Source of the DNA: Neofusicoccum parvum
Lineage: Eukaryota > Ascomycota > Dothideomycetes > Botryosphaeriales > Botryosphaeriaceae
Assembly: GCA_020912385.1 (NCBI GenBank)
Contig: CP087214.1
Span: 1,550,001 to 1,614,000 of the forward strand
Length of the DNA stretch: 64,000 nucleotides
Direction: 5' to 3'
Translations under genes and position numbers: made by a program
Shown here: one piece after another, positions 12,214 to 24,610 of the stretch
Position numbering within the stretch: the stretch's first letter is position 1
Layout: each line of letters begins with the position of its first letter
Notes under the pieces: generated by a model
The model's database searches: none
Told to the model about the DNA's origin: nothing
What the model saw: only the letters and a program-made list of their open reading frames with translations

Positions 12214-15200
12214 ATGGGCGCTGCTGATGGCATGTCCTTTGGGGCACGGGTAAGTGTTCTCCTTCCCATCCTTTTCTCGGTCCTGGTATCGGCTTCACCT
12301 GCCCCACCTAGTGGTAGTGGTACACCGTCTGTGACCGCTACGGGAAGCCCTGCAACAAACACTGGAACTGGTCAACATCTTTGCACCAACGACGCAGGAA
12401 AGTATTACGTGGGTGCCAGCGGCTATCATTACCGAATTTCTTGCAATACCGATCGTCTCGGCGGCGACCTCGTCTCTTACAGCGGCGTATCTGACCTAAA
12501 AGTCTGTGCCGATCTCTGCGACTCTAATCCAAAGTGTGTGGGTTCGACATGGAAATTTGAGACTGGTCGCTCAACCGGAATCTGCTACCTGAAGTCAGCG
12601 CTGGCCCCGACGTCAGTGGACACAACCGTCGATGTTGTCGTCTGCGAAGACTGCCCGACTATTCAATGCGGAAGTACTGCGTCAAGCTATGGCAAGACTT
12701 TCACTCTGGAATGCGGTAAAGAACAATATGGTAGGTGATCTACGGATTGATGTGAGACAATTGATCGGCTTCTAACAATCTCCAGGTGACCTCATAACGG
12801 ACTCTCAAAATACTTTTGGGAGCACAGATCTCGTGACCTGCCTGAATTTGTGCGGGCAAGCGACTAGCTGTAACTCGGCAACTTTCATTGGGGGAACCTG
12901 CTACTTGAAGACTAAGACCAACAATGTCAACAACGGTGACGCTGCCTTGCGTGCTTGGATGAACTACGCCGGCACGCAATCTTCAGTGGCACCGGTAGCA
13001 TATTCCTCGAGCGCAACTACAGCGACTACGCCAACTACAGCGACTACGCCAACCACAGCCACTACGCCAACTACGGCGACTACGCCAACCACGGCGACTA
13101 TGCCAACTACAGCGACTACAGCGACCACGCCAACCACGGCGACCACGCCAACCACGGCGACTACACCAACCACAGCGACTACGCCAACCACAGCGACTAC
13201 GCCAACTACGGCCACTACGCCAACTACGGCCACTACGCCAACTACGGCCACTACGCCAACCACGGCGACTACGCCAACCACGGCGACTACACCAACCACA
13301 GCGACTACACCGACCAGTTCCTCCGCAAGCTCCCCTACAGACCCTACACAGCCAAATATAGCGGCGAACTGCAACGCCTTCTATACAGTCAAAAGTGGAG
13401 ACACTTGTTCAGGCGTCGAGACAACTTATGGAATTACACATGCTCAGTTTTTGCAATGGAACCCAGATGTGTCGAACGACTGCACGTCCAACTTCTGGGC
13501 AGGATACAGATACTGTGTCGGCGTGAGCTCTTCCTCAAGTTCAACTACACGAAGCACTGCCACAACGCCAACTACGGCGACTACTCCTACGACGGCTACT
13601 ACGCCAACTACTGCGACGACGCCGACCACTGCAACATCAAGCACGAGTGCACCTCCAGCTAACACGAGCGGCTTCAACTGTCCCAGCGACAACAATCAGC
13701 TACGAACTGTAAACGGACGAACAGCCAGGATCCTTTGTGGTCAAGATATCATCGGAAATTTCTTGGACGACGACGGCGAAGTTGAGGACCTCGGGACGTG
13801 CATCAATCGCTGCTCTAACACTGCGGATTGTGTGGGTGTAACGAAATACCAGCAGTATTGCTATACAAAAAGCGCGCTCGATGAAATTAGGGCCGTTTCG
13901 GACCGCGACTCCGTGATTTTTGTGGACTCCAGTTCGTCGTCATCTTTGACAAGCTCATCTACAGCGACCACTGCTACAACAGCCACGACTGCTACTACTG
14001 CCACGACACCGACTACCGCCACGACACCGACTACCGCCACGACACCGACTACCGCTACAACCCCGACTACTGCAACCACACCGACTACCGCTACGACACC
14101 GACTACCGCAACCACTCCAACTACGGCAACTACTGTAACCACTTCGACGACTGCAACCACCCCGACTACTGCAACCACCCCAACTACTGCTACGACTCCG
14201 ACTACTGCAACCACCCCAACTACGGCCACAAGTGCCGCTGCACTTGCGTGCCCATCTGACCAAGGAGCATCTGTGACACGCAACAACAAGATCTATTTCC
14301 TTTGGTGTGGTATTATACCCGGTGGGGTTTCAAACGGTGGAAGCACTCAGTTAGCAGCTAATGCAACCCCGGAGCAATGCCTGGACTGGTGCCTGGGCCA
14401 AGCACAGTGTGCAGCCTCGCTCCTCTATTCGAACAAAGTTTGCGAAGCAAAAGCAGGTGTTGATAATGGGGAAAACAACTCCTTGGCTGGTGCCCAGGTT
14501 TTCAGGACCCGGTCACCCCCGGCGGCTTCGCCAACGACTGCTACCACTCCCACAACGGCCACCACTCCTACAACTCAAACGACGCCTACGACAGCCACAA
14601 CCCCTACAACTCAAACCACTCCCACAACAGCTACTACTCCCACCACAGCTACTACGGCTACGACCCCTACAACTCAAACTACTCCCACGACGGCTACTAC
14701 CCCCACCACAGCAACCACTTCCACTACGGCTACCACTCCCACCACGGCTACTACTCCAACGACAGCCACTACTCTAACGACAGCCACTACGGCTACAACC
14801 CCCACGACTACTTCTACTCTAACCACAGCTACTACTCCTACAACTCAAACTACTCCCACAACGGCTACCACGCCTACAACTGCTACTACTCCCACGACTC
14901 AAACTACTCCCACGACTCAAACTACTCCCACGACTCAAACTACACCTACCACAGCTACTACGGCTACAACCCCTACGACTGCTACCACCCCTACGACTGC
15001 CACTACTCCTACAACTCAAACCACTCCCACTACAGCTACTACTTCTACAACTCAAACTACTCCCACGACGGCTACTACCCCCACCACAGCAACCACTCCC
15101 ACTACGGCTACCACTCCCACCACGGCTACTACTCCTACTACGGCTACCACTCCTACCACGGCTACTATGGTTACTACGGCTACGACCCCTACAACTCAAA

Positions 15201-18200
15201 CGACTCCCACCACAGCTACAACTCCAACGGGGCCGGCTGTCAGTCCGCTTGCCTGTCCGGGCGACCAAGGGAACGCAGTCACCATCAACTCGAAAACATA
15301 CTACCTCTGGTGTGGTCAACAACCCGGCGGCTCCCAGAACATCGGCAGCCAGACAGGATTCTCTAGTGCCGAACAGTGTCTGAACTGGTGTGCTACTTAC
15401 GCGCCTCAACAAGGGAAGACATGCGATGCTGCACTATTCTCCAACAGCCGTGTTTGCCAGGCAAATGCGAACGATAACGGCGAATCGAATCCTTATGATG
15501 GCGTGGCCTTCAGAACTCGGTCTCCACCACCGACAGGGACCCCCACAACTGCAACGACTCCTACCACAGCTACTACACCCACTACGGCTACTACAGCTAC
15601 TACAGCTACCACAGCAACTACCCCCATAACAGCTACTACGCCGACCACAGCAACTACACCGACTACAGCAACTACGCTCACCACGCTCACTACAGCAACT
15701 ACACCTACTACAGCTACTACGCCGACTACAGCTACTACTCCCTCCACAGCTACTACTCCCTCCACAGCCACTACTCCCTCCACAGCCACTACTCCCTCCA
15801 CAGCCACTACTCCCTCCACAGCCACTACTCCCTCCACAGCCACTACTCCCTCCACAGCCACTACTCCCTCCACAGCTACTACTCCCTCCACAGCCACTAC
15901 GCCGACTACAGCTACTACGCCAACTACAGCTACTACCCCCACTACAGCTACTACCCCCACAACAGCCACCACAGCTACTACGCCGACTACAGCTACTACG
16001 CCCTCCACAGCGACCACCCCAACTACAGCTACCACTCCAAACACGGCCACCACAGCCACAGCAGCAACATCATCTTCAAGTCAACCGTCCGTATATAGCT
16101 GCCCTGATGGTGCAGGCCAGACCCGCCAGTTCGGAGGTAGAATCTTTACGCTCCAGTGTGATTCCCAACCCGGTGGAACCCAAAATCTCCCAGGTCAATC
16201 TTCACAATCAAACACTGCAAGCGTTGAAGATTGTTTCACATTCTGCACCAGCCTGGCGAATTGTGATGTTGCACTCTGGCTTCCCAACCGCGTTTGCCAA
16301 GCAAAGAGGAATTTCAATGGCGATCGGACTATGTCAGCTGGCGCAGCCTTTTGGATTGCGGATAGCCCTTCTCCACCGGACTCCAGTACTACCTCCTCAT
16401 CGTCATCTTCATCAAGCGGGGGTAGCGTAACGTCGACAACGTCCACCCGATCAGGGACTACCACGAGCGGCCCCGCCGCCCCTACTCCCACGGATACAAC
16501 TCGAGACTGTGCTAGATACTACACCGTTGCTAGCAGTGATGCCTGTGCCGCTGTTCTGGACGCAAATATGATCATGTTCGCCGATTTCTACAGATGGAAT
16601 CCTTCAATTGGGAACGACTGCCAGTTCCTGCAAATAGGATATGCGTACTGCGTTGCTGGCTCTACTACAACCACTACTTCTACCACCATGACGACGATGA
16701 CAGCTTCAACAACCTCCAGAGCCAGTTCTTCTAGCTCAACCGCAACGACTCTGAGTACAGCAACGACCCGGGGCACGGCAACAGTTTCCACTAGCTCGCA
16801 GTCCAGCTCGAGTGGCTCTGCTGCCCCTACCCCTTCTGATACATCTCGAGACTGCTCCAAGTACTACACCGTCGTTCAGGGAGACAACTGCGGTGCTATT
16901 TTGGAGGAGAACAACATCATGTTTTCCGGGTTTCTGAGGCTGAATCCTTCGGTTGGTGATAATTGCCAGTTCCTTCAGATAGGCGTTGCGTACTGCGTCG
17001 GACAAGGGTCAAGCTCGAGTAGCTCAGCCTCTTCCTCTGCAACTACTGGCACGGGATCCAGCTCGGCCGGTTCAATTTCGTCTTCTTCAACTGCTGGCTC
17101 TGTTTCTAGCTCATCCTCGAGCTCTAGCACGAGAACTGTTAGTTCTACGGGAACTCCGGGGGGCTCTACCCTGTCTGGTACCTCATCTACGGTTTCAGGC
17201 ACATCCTCGACGTCATCTGGCACAGCTTCGTCTGGGTCATCAACGCCTAGCTCATCTACGACGCCATCCGGCACATCCGGCACATCCTCAACGCCGTCTG
17301 GAACAACTGGCACGTCAACATCTGGCACGTCCACGTCTGGTATGTCAACGTCTGGCACATCAACGTCTGGCACGTCCACGTCTGGTATGTTAACGTCTAG
17401 CACATCAACGTCTGGCACGTCAACATCTGGCACGTCAACATCTGGCACGTCAACATCTGGCACGCCCACGTCTGGCACGCCCACGTCTGGCACGCCCACG
17501 TCTGGCACTTCTACGTCCACGTCTGGCTCGTCAACGTCTGGCTTATCAATGACATCAGGTTCATCCTCAACATCGTCTGGAGCGCCTGACACGTCATCAG
17601 CGTCGTCTAGTACATCTCCAAGCTCAGGCAGTTCCACAGGTACTTCGAGCACCGGTAGCTCGTCTATGAGCATAAGCTCAGATACTGGAATTCCCACAGG
17701 CACCTCAACTGCGACCTCAGGTTCTTCGACGTCTTCTACAAGTGTCTCATGCTTGCCATCACCTGGAGCCCCTTTCACAGCGGGTGGAAAGTCTTTCCGC
17801 CTCATCTGTGATACTGACAATGGTGTGAACAGTTATGACAGTGCACTAGCTAGCGATGCTGTTGCGTGTGCTCAACTCTGTGCACAACGTCCTCAATGTG
17901 TTGGTGCCGCTTTTACGACCCTGTGTTACTTCAAGAACCAACCAGGAGTTCTATCCCGAAGCGGTGTAAACACTCTCTTCATCCAGTTGGTGGCGGATGA
18001 CTTCAGCTCGACTGTCTCGAGTTCAACCATCTCAAGCTCAACCAACAGGGTGACCTCTAACAGCGGTGGGTCCACTTCAACATCAAGCTCAACCATCTCC
18101 AGTTCAACCAACAGTGTGACCTCCAACACCGGTGGTGGGCCCACTTCAACATCAAGCTCAAGCACTTCGACCTCTGGATCCTCTTCGAGCTCCAGCGGTT

Positions 18201-21200
18201 CTGCGTCATCTGGATCCACTAGTTCCTCAAGCTCCTTGAGTTCATCTTCCGCGGCGCCTTCGACTATTACATCGTCCTCAAACTCATTATCGACCGCAAG
18301 AACAATCAGCTCATCCACGAGCTCTTCTACAGACCCAACACAATCTGGAACTGCTGCAGATTGCAATACCTTTCACACCGTCGTGAGCGGTGATACATGC
18401 TCGTCTCTCGAGACTACGTACGGTATAACACATGCTCAATTTATACAATGGAATCCGGCCGTCTCAGACGACTGCTTGACCAATTTCTGGTCAGGGTACA
18501 GATATTGCGTCGGTGTGAGTACATCCTCCAGCTCTTCCTTCTCCCGCTCGTCGGGGTCCATCAGCTCGACCGGACCATCAAGCTCGACAGGATCATCGAG
18601 TCCGACAGGATCATCGAGCCCGACAGGATCGTCGAGTCCGACAGGATCGTCGAGTCCGACAGGGGTGTCTTCGACCGCGAATTCAGTCACTCCTACCAGC
18701 ACTTTTATCTCTTCAACCGGCACCACTACGTCAAGTTCCGCGACTAGCACACCAACGTGTCCCGGGACAGACGGAAACATCTACACAGTTGGCTCGAGGA
18801 GATTCCAAGTTCGATGCAGTACCGATAATGGTGTTTCATCCTATGACGATAGGGCTGTGACGAACTTGGGAGAATGCTTGTTCACCTGCGGTATGGATTC
18901 AAGATGCGTAGCGGCGAGTTACACAAACCGTTGTTACCTCAAAGACCAGCTTGGAACAGTCACCTCAAATAACGGAGCGTCCCATTTGATTGTTCAAGTG
19001 TCCGACCTTCCAAGCTCTTCTTCGTCGTTGAGCTCTACTAGCTCAAGCATCTCTACTTCCGGATCTATCTCTTCGACCTCAGGTGTCTCTACCTCTAGAT
19101 CCACCTCTTCGAGCTCAAGTATCTCTACTTCCACCACTAACTCTTTGAGTTCGGGTCTCTCTACTTCTGGCTCCACCTCTTCGAGCTCAGGTGTTTCTAC
19201 GTCTGTCTCTTCGGACTCAGGTGTTTCTACGTCTGTATCCACCTCTTCGAGCTCAGGTGTTTCTACGTCTGTATCTACCTCTTCGAGCTCAGGTATCCCC
19301 ACCTCCGGATCATCCACTCGAAGTTCAAGTATACCGACCTCTGGGACCTCTTCAAATTCTGGCGTTTCGACCACTGGGTCCTCCTCTTCAACGTCGAGTT
19401 CCACCACCCCTGGATCCTCTTCAACTCCCAGTGCCTCCTCTAGCTCTCTGAGCTCAAGCATCTTGACTTCCGGGGCTTCATCTACGCCGTCAGGATCAAG
19501 TACCATGTCCAGCAGCTCGACGTCCACTCCTACTGCATCGTGCCTGCCACTACCTGGCCTGCCTTATAGCACCAACGGAAAGAACTACCGTATCATATGT
19601 AATACGGACAATGGTGTCGGAAGTTACGATAATTACCCAGCTGCCACCAACTCGATCCAGTGCGCTGATGCGTGCGCGAGAGATCCCAGATGTGTCGCTG
19701 CTAGCTACACCTCGAACTGTTATTTCAAGGATGCTCCAGGTACTTTAAGAAGTGACAACTTGGGCACCACCTTCATCCAGCTGCAGGAAGGCTCGTTCAG
19801 TTCCACCTCGTCTAGCTCTACTAGCTCTAGTGTGCTGAGCTCTATCTCGTCGAGCGCTAGTGGGATGAGCACCAGCGGATCACCGTCCACTGGATCGCGC
19901 GCCAGTGTGTCGAGCACTGATGGATCTTCGTTCAGCAGTGGCTCAAGCTCTTCGGCCTCAGGATCCGCAACATCATCGACTAGCTCCCCTGCCACTAATG
20001 GCAGCACATCGCCAACTTCGAGCTCCGGGCCGGCCTCTACAGCTCCTACTCGTACCTCTTCAAACACAGTCTCTACCTCAGTCGGATCTTCTGAAACGCC
20101 CGGTTCGAGTACTACATCAACGCCTGCCACGACCAACACAATACCCACACCTGTCGCCAGCTTCGAGCCATCATCGGACGGCACCAATTACACTGCTGAG
20201 ACTATTCCAGATGCTATGTTCCTCTTGGAATTGGGCATCGAATATGTTGACGCCGATGATATCTCTGTGTCTAACACTTTCAGCCCTGCTAGCCGTACCT
20301 CTGACCCTGGCAGTCCTTCTACACCCAACTCTGCTAGCCCTACGTCCGACACCTCCAATTTTGGCAGCTACACCTCTAGCTCAAGCTCCAGCTCAAGCTC
20401 AAGCTCCAGCTCCAGCTCCAGCTCTAGCATGACTTCTGCAGGGGGTCCCCGGGTCGCCAAACGTGACGCAGTCGGGAACATCAGCTTCACTGAATGTGTG
20501 GAGTACTGTGCAAGCCTTTGCGACTGTACCGATGTTACGTATGACCTAACGGAAAACATTTGCCAGCCCAAGACCGGATCGGGTACTAGCAAGATCAGGA
20601 CAGACAGCACAGTTGTCAACGCTCACCGCGTAGCGCCCGGCTGTGCCGTCCCGGCCGGCTCATTCGACTATGAAGGAGATTCTACTTATGTTAGGACCAC
20701 TAGCAGCGTTTCAGTGAGCGCATCATCGTCTGCTGAAACGATGGCGACAACGACAACGACAACGACGGCGACCTCTTCAACCGCAAGCCCCACGTGTCCT
20801 AGTCAGCCTGGTCAGACTCAAACTTTTGTAGAACGTGGTGTAACCTTCAAGGTCTACTGCAATAGCGACAATCTTGATGGTAAGCTTGCTATACATATTG
20901 ACCGTTTTCTAGTGCTAACAGCCGGTAGAACAATCATACACCTTCGTGACATCCACAGGCATTACAGACTGTGGATCCAGTTGTGCTGCGGATCTGAACT
21001 GTGTATCTGCTACTTATATTGGCAACTGCTATCTCAAACGTGGCCTGGGGACAATTGGTAGCAGTACATCGGGCGTTATCGTACTGGAGGCGATTGGTCG
21101 CGGTCAATCTTCCAGCACCAGCACTTCTTCTAGTACCGGCGCTTCTTCTAGTACCGGCGCTTCTTCCAGCACCAGCGCTTCTTCCAGCACCAGCGCTTCT

Positions 21201-24200
21201 TCCAGCACCAGCGCTTCTTCCAGTACCGGCACTTCTTTCAGCAGTGGCTCAACCTCAACCGCACCAGCGTCTACATCCACAGGGCCATCATCTAGGCCGC
21301 TGACCTCGACCCAAGATACTGCTTCCTCTTCAAGCGTCATATCTACGACAGCAACCACCTCCTCGACACCTACGGCGACGCCCCAGTGCCCCAATGCGAG
21401 TCCCACGCAGTCATACACTGTCAATGGTGTGCAATTCGAGATTCAGTGCAGTACTGACAACAATGGTATGTTGCTTGGAAGTTTTATTTGAGAGTTCTGT
21501 CGAATGCTGACAACGTCGTGATAGTGGGATCATACATCGATTATCCTGCTAGGAGCATAGCAGAATGTGCTGAGAATTGTGCCGCTGATCTGACTTGTCT
21601 TTCGGCAACCTACACTACCGCATGCTACCTGAAGAAGACCGTTGGACAGACTCTCCCAGACAATCGTGGCACGGTGTTCCTCCGTCGTGTGTCTTCCGTT
21701 GGCCCTACAGGTACTACCACCAGGACGAGCTTCAGCTCATCTTGGACATCTTCAAGCACCTCCCCTACGACGTCGCCCGCTCGTGTTCCGCAGTGTGATG
21801 AAGACAATGGTGCATATTACACGACCGGGAGCAAGACTTTCCAAATTGAGTGCGGAATAGATCACTTTGGTGGAATGATCGGCCAGCCTTTCCAGGACAC
21901 TACCTTTGATGCTTGCATGGCCATGTGTGCCAATTATCAACCGACATACCGGCCTTGCGTGGATATATCGTGGAATCCTGGCCAGACCTGCTACATGAAG
22001 TATGAAGTGGGGGAAGTAGTGCCTGACGATACCATTTGGGGCGCAAGGATTGTGACTGGCGTAGTCATCAGCTCAACATCCTCGGGCAGCTCTACTGCTA
22101 CCGGTACAAGCACTCGATCTGGCTCAAGTTCCTCGGGCAGCTCGTCTACGTCAGTTCCCTCATCTGGAGCCACGTCGATAATGACTACTGGGACAAGCAT
22201 TTCTCCAGGAACAAGCTCTACTACTGGGTTAAGCACCGGATCGAGCTCGGGCTCCTCGAGCAGCTCAACCCCTTCAGCTGGACCACCCACAACCACTGCC
22301 ACTCAATCAAGCAGCAGTTCCACCAGCGCAAGCGGTTCTACCACCAGCCCGACCGGGTCTACTTTCAGCACGAGCAGTACCATTGGAAGCACATCATCAA
22401 ACCCAGGCTCCACCTCCAGCAGCTCTACTCTTACTTCTGGGACTGGGTCTTCAAGCTCCTCGTCCGCTCCCAACCGAACACCAGAGTGCACCAAATATTA
22501 CACCGTTGTAAGCGGGGACAGTTGCGATTCGGTTACAACGAAGAATGGCATCACATTTGCCCAGTTTTACGAGTGGAACCCTTCGATTGGACCAGACTGC
22601 TGGTTCTTAGTGATAGGCAATACATATTGCGTTGCGAAGAGCTCGATCACAACCTCAACCACCAGTTCAAACACTGCTATTACAACTACTGGAACGACCA
22701 CGGCGACTGGAACGAGCACAGGAACTGGATCAAGCACTGGGTCAAGCACTGGGTCAAGCACTGGGTCAAGCACAGCAACCGGGACGAGCACAGCAACCGG
22801 GACGAGCACAGCAACTGGAACGAGCACAGCAACCGGATCAAGCACCGGATCAAACAGCTCCTCTAGTCCCAATCCAACCCCAGAGTGTACTAAATACTAC
22901 ACCGTTGCGAGTGGAGACAGTTGCGACTCCGTTACAACCAAAAATGGGATTACATTCGCCCAACTGTACGAGTGGAATCCTTCAATCGGACCAGATTGCT
23001 ATTCTCTCGTGATAGGTAATGCATACTGCGTTGCCAAGAGCGGCTCGACCACAAGCACGGCCATCAATTCAAGCAGTACTCCAAATGATTCAAGCACGAC
23101 TGGACCAAACACGACTGGACCAACCACCCCAGGATCAAGTACCACCGGATCAATCACCACTGGATCGAGTAGCACGGGATCGATTACTGGATCGAGCACC
23201 TCGGGATCAAGCACCTCGGGAACAAGCATTACTGGAACGAGCTCTACTGGAATGAGTACTACTGGAATAAGCACTACAGGGCCAAATACCGGTTCTAGTT
23301 CAACATCCTCCAGAGCCTCCACCTCCGCTTCCACTCCAACTTCAGACTGCACTAAGTACTACACAGTCGTCGCTGGAGATAGCTGCGAATCTGTAACGAC
23401 AAGGAATGGCATCACCTTCAACCAATTCTACGAATGGAATCCCTCGATTGGACCGGATTGCTGGTTCCTAGTAATTGGCAACACGTACTGTGTAGGCAAG
23501 AACAGCTTGTCCACAGGAACAATTTCAACGTCTACTGGTACCGGGATCATCACTAGCGGTTCTGTGAGTACATCACCGTCCACCGCAACTGGCTCTTCTG
23601 GAGCCACCTCCACCACTGGACCTTCGACGGTCTCCACTTCTTCGGTGTCAAGGTCCTCGGCGTCAATTTCCACATCCACGCCATCAACTTCGGTCTCCAC
23701 GTCTCTTGGTTCTACGTCCTCAGTCTCCACCTCTTCAGCGCCCACTTCAACACTTTCCGGCTCCACCAGTATAAGCAGCCAGAGCATTTCGACAGACACA
23801 GCGTCGACGCGCACTACCTCTGGCACGTCATCATCCATTTCGAGCCCAACTTCTACCACTTCCAGTACGGCATTGCCAACAGCTGTCGGCTGCCCAGCAT
23901 CGAACGGCACCACATACACTGCTCAGACGGTAGCAAATGCTGAATTCTTCCTGGAATGTGGCGTTGACTACTCCGACAACAACATTGAATTTCCACCTGG
24001 TTTCCAAATCGCCAAACGCGATCCAATCCGGGCAGTCAGCTTCTACGACTGTGTCGAGTTCTGTGCGCGCCTGTGTGAGTGTGTCGACATCTCGTACTCT
24101 TTCTCGACGCGGACTTGCCAGCCAAAGCGTCAATTAGGAAATAAGATTACGGCGGCCAACGATATTATTAACGCTCGTCGCACACGGCCGGGCTGTGTCA

Positions 24201-24610
24201 ATTCGAGCTCTTCGAACTCTGCCACGGGAGCTGTTTCGACGTCCACCGGAACCAGCGGGCCTCCAATCACAACGTCGCCAACTACCGGCACGATCACGGC
24301 GCCTCCGACAACGTTGACATCGACGCAGACCCTGACAACAACGTCGACGCTGACAGACAACGGCACGGAAATGGTCACTGTAGTGGTTACAACTGTCTGC
24401 TACACTGGCTCTGTTGTCAGCTCCACCACCTACTGGACCAGCAGTGTGATGCCAACCACAACCAACAGTGCGCCGCCAATCTCGACCAGCAGTGTGCCGC
24501 CAACCTCGCTCAGCAGTGCGCAGCCAACGACAACCAGCAGCGCGTCTGCTTGCAACACTGATCCGATCACCACCGTCCTCACCGTCTATCCAAGTGTGTT
24601 CAAGGGATAG
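12214..24610 (+). CDS. Giant secreted LysM-PAN mosaic protein (about 4077 residues)
   Basis: Four exons (12214-12730, 12786-20879, 20929-21465, 21525-24610) give 4077 residues. A signal peptide is clear ([20 protein letters not shown]). An alternative start is Met7 at 12232. Fourteen PAN/apple-like cysteine modules, usually ending CYLK, CYFK, CQAK or CQPK, start near residues 56, 150, 470, 660, 995, 1276, 1827, 2163, 2424, 2632, 2842, 3024, 3139 and 3838. Seven fungal LysM modules (YTV..GD.C...WNP...C....YCV) start near 367, 1413, 1527, 2031, 3370, 3503 and 3658. Linkers are Thr/Pro repeats (TATTPT) or Ser/Thr repeats, likely heavily O-glycosylated. There is no transmembrane or GPI-type tail. 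LysM binds chitin or N-acetylglucosamine glycans; PAN modules mediate protein or sugar contacts. A cell-wall or surface adhesin or glycan-masking role is inferred. Confidence 0.88.
13015..13314 (+). repeat. TATTPT-encoding tandem repeat, block 1
   Basis: Tandem 18-bp units (ACTACGCCAACCACGGCG and variants) encode the hexapeptide TATTPT between PAN module 2 and LysM 1 of the giant protein. Some units are 9 bp shorter (TATTATT). Confidence 0.9.
13552..13653 (+). repeat. TATTPT-encoding tandem repeat, block 2
   Basis: A short array of about five 18-bp units separating LysM 1 from PAN module 3. Confidence 0.85.
13954..14235 (+). repeat. TATTPT-encoding tandem repeat, block 3
   Basis: 18-bp units between PAN modules 3 and 4. 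It begins with 9-bp TAT units and contains one VTTSTT variant. Confidence 0.88.
14527..15231 (+). repeat. [12 protein letters not shown]-encoding tandem repeat, block 4 (longest)
   Basis: About 700 bp of 18-bp units between PAN modules 4 and 5. Two unit types alternate, TATTPT and TQTTPT, suggesting higher-order duplication. Confidence 0.9.
15537..16068 (+). repeat. [12 protein letters not shown] tandem repeat, block 5
   Basis: 18-bp units between PAN modules 5 and 6. The stretch 15738-15900 is about nine nearly identical copies of a CCCTCCACAGCYACTACT unit (TATTPS), the most homogeneous and so probably youngest expansion in the gene. Confidence 0.9.
17311..17519 (+). repeat. TSGTS-type Ser/Thr/Gly tandem repeat
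   Basis: 15-bp units of the type ACGTCTGGCACGTCA encode TSGTS with Met, Leu or Pro variants. It forms the linker before PAN module 7. Confidence 0.85.
18567..18665 (+). repeat. TGSSSP-encoding 18-bp tandem repeat
   Basis: Five near-identical 18-bp units (GACAGGATCGTCGAGTCC type) follow LysM 4. Confidence 0.85.
20374..20429 (+). repeat. AGCTCC poly-serine repeat
   Basis: A hexanucleotide AGCTCC/AGCTCA array encodes about 18 serines. It sits inside PAN module 10 and interrupts it. Confidence 0.85.
21118..21240 (+). repeat. [12 protein letters not shown] 18-bp tandem repeat
   Basis: About seven 18-bp units of the type CTTCTTCCAGCACCAGCG form the linker between PAN modules 11 and 12. Confidence 0.85.
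22684..22858 (+). repeat. Thr/Gly/Ser repeat between LysM 5 and 6
   Basis: Two successive arrays: 12-bp SSTG units (TCAAGCACTGGG), then 18-bp TATGTS units (ACAGCAACCGGGACGAGC). Confidence 0.85.

Noticed and set aside
12964..16059. Long antisense frames encoding [16 protein letters not shown] repeats in the giant gene
   Set aside because: They are the complement of the TATTPT-coding 18-bp repeats, which leave all frames open. Composition is pure repeat, with no start context or domain.
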